A stretch of DNA of 64,000 nucleotides from Hippopus hippopus. Taxonomy: Eukaryota; Mollusca; Bivalvia; Cardiida; Cardiidae. The position numbers and the translations under genes were made by a program. Every line of letters begins with the position of its first letter. Within the stretch, counting starts at the first letter, position 1. Positions 60,169-64,000 of this stretch are shown here, piece by piece. A model generated the notes under the pieces. That model saw only the letters and a list, made by a program, of their open reading frames with translations, was not told where the DNA came from and made no database searches. Location: the NCBI GenBank assembly GCA_946811185.2, contig OX328096.1, positions 46,204,252 to 46,268,251 on the forward strand. The letters are read 5' to 3'.

Positions 60169-60324
60169 ATCAGCACTACTTAAGACGCCGGCGATAATTT
60201 GCGAGAAAATAGAACAATCGCAAGTTGCAACCACGTGTAAATCTACCATACTAGATCAAGATTTACACGTACTTTGATTATTCATGAAAAATATCTACAG
60301 ATTACGAATAAATAAGACACTTAC

Positions 60325-60440
60325 TTCATTTTTTCCGGGTCAAATTATTTGGGTCTTTCTGCGAAACGCCATACTGCCCGCTCTAACGTTGACTACTCAC
60401 TGAGTAATCTCGTGCGCGATTGGGTAATCACGTGATCGGG
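60325..60440 (-). promoter_or_regulatory. Candidate first exon and promoter, minus strand
   Basis: ATGAA-GTAAGTG at 60325 is a good 5' splice site on the minus strand. Upstream are a short frame (MAFRRKTQII), an inverted CCAAT box and an E-box (CACGTGATC on the plus strand, 60430-60438) in a locally GC-richer stretch. Start site and upper limit are not determined. Confidence 0.3.
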
Positions 60441-60694
60441 GTCAGCCTAAAAACCAACCAGACCAGACGGGAACAGAAGCCTTTACTGACCTTCAATCGC
60501 CCTTCACAACTAAAGCCGCCTATGCGGCCACTAAAGATTGATATCAGACTGAAAAAAAAAAAACATTCTGATCGTTGATCTACACTGTCCGTTTTGTTGA
60601 AATAATCTGGCCAAGAGCAACCTTACATTTGCAATGATTTAGGCCTTATTTCTAGACTGGCATTGTCTGTTTTAAAGGTTTATTCGGCGTTCTC

Positions 60695-61820
60695 GGCGTT
60701 ATCTGCACATGTCATATTCTTCGAAGATTCGACCTGTCTGCTATGACGCATCACCCATCCGCTTATAACTGGGAAAAGTAGGGCTTATACCGAAGCTATT
60801 AGCCTATTACCCTAGTCTCAATAATGAGACGCTACGGTGATTTTTTTCACATTTGGACATTTATTGCGCACCGTACCGTTTTAAGTCCATCGTAAATTTT
60901 CCGGTAGCAAAGTTACAGCGCTATGCTGCCTTTTCTGTTTCGTCGGTTTAATCTGTATTGCAGCGAAATGCAATTAACTTTTAGTAAGAAACATGACCAT
61001 AGACAAATTATTAAACCATTCATTACCTTAAGAGCTTGTAGAAGTTGTTTATAACATGGAAATCTCGGAAAAAAATACTGACGAAACCTATCGTCTGTGG
61101 CGGCCTTTTTTTTTTTGAGAACGTAAATTACTCGAGTAGCAGATGAAATGAACTGTTGATTGATTGAATTTGCGTTTATTTATCGTCGCACCGGTTGCCC
61201 ATATGGGCGACGCCCCCTGAAGGCTGTTAGTATTGTTACGGGGGATAGTGCAGATACAGGACGAAACCCATCTTAAGTTACGCCTGGTTCTTTTACGTGC
61301 TCGGTGTATAGCACCGTCTCACGGGACCTCGGTTTAACGTCTTATCCGAAAGACTATTAGTAATTTTAGATGGCCAGCCGTGGGGATCGAACCCACACCC
61401 TCAAGTGACTCGAAACATCACGTTCACGAGTCCTACGCTCTACCTATTGAGCTAGCGGGCTGGTCTAATGAACTGTTGTTTCCTATGTTCTGCGTTTAAA
61501 TTGAAAATATTTGTATTTCAAACGAAGGATTATTGAATAGGCAAGCAACAGGTATGTTCAAATCCTAGTTTTGTGCTCTATTTATGAAATTATGAGAGTT
61601 CAAACTTGCGCACAAAATCTGTGCAACGATTTCAACTGATTTTGTCTTGATCATCTCTGTACCCAGAGCCAACCAGTGAAAAATTAACATCGCCTTTGGG
61701 GACAGTTATCTGTACTACCTATTATGTAGGGGCTGTTTTAATAAATGGCCGGTGCATAGGTTACATGCTAGCCGATCATAGCTGGGTGAATCCCACCAGG
61801 TAGCGTTTTTATTTTGAAAC
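60695..61820 (-). repeat. Dispersed element, copy B, split by ~910 bp
   Basis: Reverse complement of 34560-34806, in two blocks (60695-60815 and 61727-61820). The material between includes the SINE at 61159-61466 and about 340 bp of unclassified AT-rich sequence. Confidence 0.8.
61159..61466 (-). mobile_element. tRNA-derived SINE, different family, 12-bp target duplication
   Basis: The minus strand starts GACCAGCCCGCTAGC with box A (TAGCTCAATAGGTAGAGCG) and box B (GGTTCGATCCCC). The body contains GTCCCGTGAGACGGTGC and ends in an AT-rich TCAATCAATC tail. AATGAACTGTTG flanks it at 61147-61158 and 61467-61478. Confidence 0.9.
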
Positions 61821-62059
61821 CCGAAAACAAAAAGTTAGATATACGGTGTAGGCAAGGATTGTAAATTTGAAGCAAGGCTACTGTTGTACGCTGTTACGTA
61901 ATGTTACGTTTTTCATATATTTTACAGCTGCGGACTATCGATTATAAATAAATTATACGCGGTTTATGTTTGCCAAACTCCGGAAAATCCCGACCTTTAA
62001 GTATATATATCGGTTATTTTCATCGATTTGTTGATATGCGAGACTGCTGATAAAGCATG

Positions 62060-63700
62060 TCCGTGAAAGTTGGCTATGGAGATTAGGTACAAAGACAACA
62101 GTGATGAAGACTCTAAAGAGATTAGGTACAGAGACAACAGTGATGAGGGCTCTAAAGAGATTAGTTACATAGACAACAGAAATGAGGGCTCTAAAGAGAT
62201 TAGGTACATAGACAACAGAAATGATGACTCTAAAGAGATTAGGTACATAGACAACAGTGATGATGACTCTAAAGAGATTAGGTACAGAGACAACAGTGAT
62301 GAGGACTCTATAGAGATTAGGTATATAGACAACAGTGATGAGGACCCTATAGAGATTAGGTACATAGACAACAGTGATGAAGACTCTAAAGAGATTAGGT
62401 ACAGAGACAACAGTGATGAAGACTCTAAAGAGATTAGGTACAGAGACAACAGAAATGAGGACTCTAAAGAAATTAGGTACATAGAAGACAGTGATGAAGA
62501 CTCTAAAGAGATTAGGTACATAGAAGACAGTGATGAAGACTCTAAAGAGATTAGGTACATAGACGACAATGATACAGACTCTAAAGAGATTAGGTACAGA
62601 GACAACAGAAATGAGGACTCTAAGGAGATTAGGTACATAGACGAGAGTGATAAAGACTCTAAAGAGATTAGGTACATAGACAACAGTGATGAAGACTCTA
62701 AAGAGATAAGGTACATAGACTCTAAAGAGTTTTACGTTACATAGACAATACCAGAAAATAGACTCTAAAGCATTCAGGACAACATTACCTATTAACCCCA
62801 AAGAGTTTGGGTACATCAGGGATCGTATATACAAGATCCCTGGGTACATACACAACAGCTTTCCGGAACTCTGAATAGTTTAGGTACATAGACAACTTTT
62901 AAAGTTGACTTGAAAGAGTTAAGGTACAGAGACAACAATACCAGTATGAGTAATATCTAAATAGTTTTAGCATAAATGAAAAAGAAATGGTGTCCTAAAG
63001 CGTTTAGGTACATAGACAACAGTAATGATGAATTCATAAGAGTTTAGATACATGGACAACAGGAATAATGAACTCTAGAGATTTTGTTCATTTACATAGA
63101 CAGCAGTACTTATTTACTATAAAGAGTAAAGGTATAGAGAGAACAGTTATAAAAATCTCTAAAGAGTTTAGGTATCTGGAAAACAGTTATAACGTACTTT
63201 AAAGCGTTTAGGTACATTCATAACAGTAAGAATGAGCCTTAAAGAGTTTAGGTACATAAACAACAGTAACAGTTTACTCAAAAGCGTTTAAGAACATACA
63301 CAACAGTAATCATAAACTAAGATTACGATTTTAGGTAACAGAAGTAGATTTCTAATGCTTCCAAAAGACGTTTAGGCACATGGGCAACAGAACTAAGTAA
63401 CTCTAAAGAGTTTCGGTACATAGACAACAGAAATAAAAATGATGTCTTAAGAGTTTAGGTACATGTGAAACAATTCGTAGGTATTTACTCTAGAGCTTTT
63501 TAATAAAAATGAAATCTAATGTGTTCAGGTAGATAAGCAGCATAGTTTAAGTTAACGTATACCAAGTAAAATTCAACGTCATTATTAATAACGAACTCTG
63601 AAGAATTAAGGTACATTAGCAACATTTAAAAATAACTATAGGCCTAAAGCGTTTTGGTAAATAATCAACAATAAAAATTAACGAATTATAAAGAGTGTAA
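62060..63700 (+). repeat. 39/40-bp minisatellite array
   Basis: 62070-62745 holds 16.5 units of exactly 39 bp (AGAGATTAGGTACATAGAC, then AACAGTGATGAGGACTCTA). From about 62745 to 63700 units diverge and shift to about 40 bp (AAAGCG starts at 63201, 63281; AAAGAG at 63160, 63241), with AAAGAGTTTAGG and AAAGCGTTTAGG variants. Because 39 is a multiple of 3, frames without a stop in the unit stay open. Plus-strand translation repeats KEIRYIDNSDEDS; the minus strand repeats VPNLFRVFITVVY. Confidence 0.92.
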
Positions 63701-64000
63701 GTATACTGACAGGAATGATAATCAACTCGTAAGAGTCTCGGTGCAGATGAGCCATTTTCAAGCTTCAAACAGCCGGGGTATTCCGGCACAATTTACGCCG
63801 GAACTACTTTAACTCAAACGCTTTAGAGTGCTTTCAACTTAAACGCTATGGAGTTTTAGATTCACGATGGCTGCACTGCGTAACTACACTCGTATCCTAA
63901 ATAAAAGTAGATCTCGCTTAATAACAGTTTTACAGTGTCATAAATTGCAAAATAGACTCTCTTCTTACTTTCCTATTGATGATGATTTGTATGGACTTGC
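63701..64000. other. No clear feature
   Basis: Contains a few half-units of the minisatellite (CAAACGCTTTAGAG, GCTATGGAG) and a small inverted repeat TTCCGGCACAATTTACGCCGGAA (63771-63793, central mismatch). Nothing coding recognised. Confidence 0.5.

Noticed and set aside
61380..61466. Functional tRNA gene on the minus strand
   Set aside because: Good A and B boxes, but an extended variable region and a SINE body with 12-bp flanking duplications mark it as a retroposon.
62070..62855. Three long open frames (224, 300 and 183 codons) over the minisatellite as protein genes
   Set aside because: All three follow from a stop-free unit of 39 bp; no splice sites, start context or non-repeat flanks support a gene. 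Kept as a finding, not as a CDS.

Overview
This is eukaryotic nuclear DNA: it is AT-rich, its one clear gene is split into many short exons with GT..AG introns, and most of the window is transposon-derived. The mix of repeats (several tRNA-derived SINEs, several hairpin or MITE families, elements headed by TAGCTCCACTGGCC, CGCCTTCGGCGGCGTATA and ATGCCCGTC) is of the kind I associate with bivalve molluscs, perhaps a venerid clam. That assignment is inference and no species is claimed.

Region 1, 1-24 kb: the 3' part of a plus-strand transmembrane channel-like (TMC) gene. Fifteen exons between 1245 and 23259 join in phase into about 675 codons. They carry the family signature CWETYVGQ, the GKFGT and GWMERT blocks, and nine visible hydrophobic segments. 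The N-terminus lies left of the window or was not recognised. Introns are filled with a roughly 228-bp MITE, a D,D34D mariner in antisense orientation (18940-20771), SINE pieces and a second MITE family.

Region 2, 24-36 kb: intergenic. A 161-bp tandem array with a four-unit higher-order period sits inside a terminal-repeat element (26952-29018). A tandem series of 410-480-bp units containing 40-bp inverted repeats (31.9-34.3 kb) and several hairpins follow. No hairpin MITE was found from 26.3 to 36.3 kb.

Region 3, 36-60.5 kb: sparse signs of minus-strand genes. There is a cysteine-rich terminal exon (36708-36874) below a tandem triplicate of ATGGCGG plus splice-donor units (37.1-37.7 kb) and a donor-ended exon at 38010. 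A second locus has four phase-compatible exons between 44.8 and 49.8 kb, one of them duplicated at 51.2 kb, and possible 5' untranslated exons at 59.3 and 60.3 kb. A LINE endonuclease fragment, five SINE insertions or pieces and about 27 hairpin-MITE copies fill the rest.

Region 4, 60.5-64 kb: a SINE nested in an inverted copy of sequence from 34.6 kb, then a 39/40-bp minisatellite (62.06-63.70 kb) that is open in three reading frames by arithmetic.

The most distinctive feature is the TTAA-bounded hairpin MITE, with roughly 64 copies or fragments. Ends of the form TTAA-CCCTTTACCA suggest a piggyBac-type non-autonomous element. Its centre is a nearly perfect palindrome with arms of about 30 bp, and in at least four copies the two arms share the same private mutation at paired positions.
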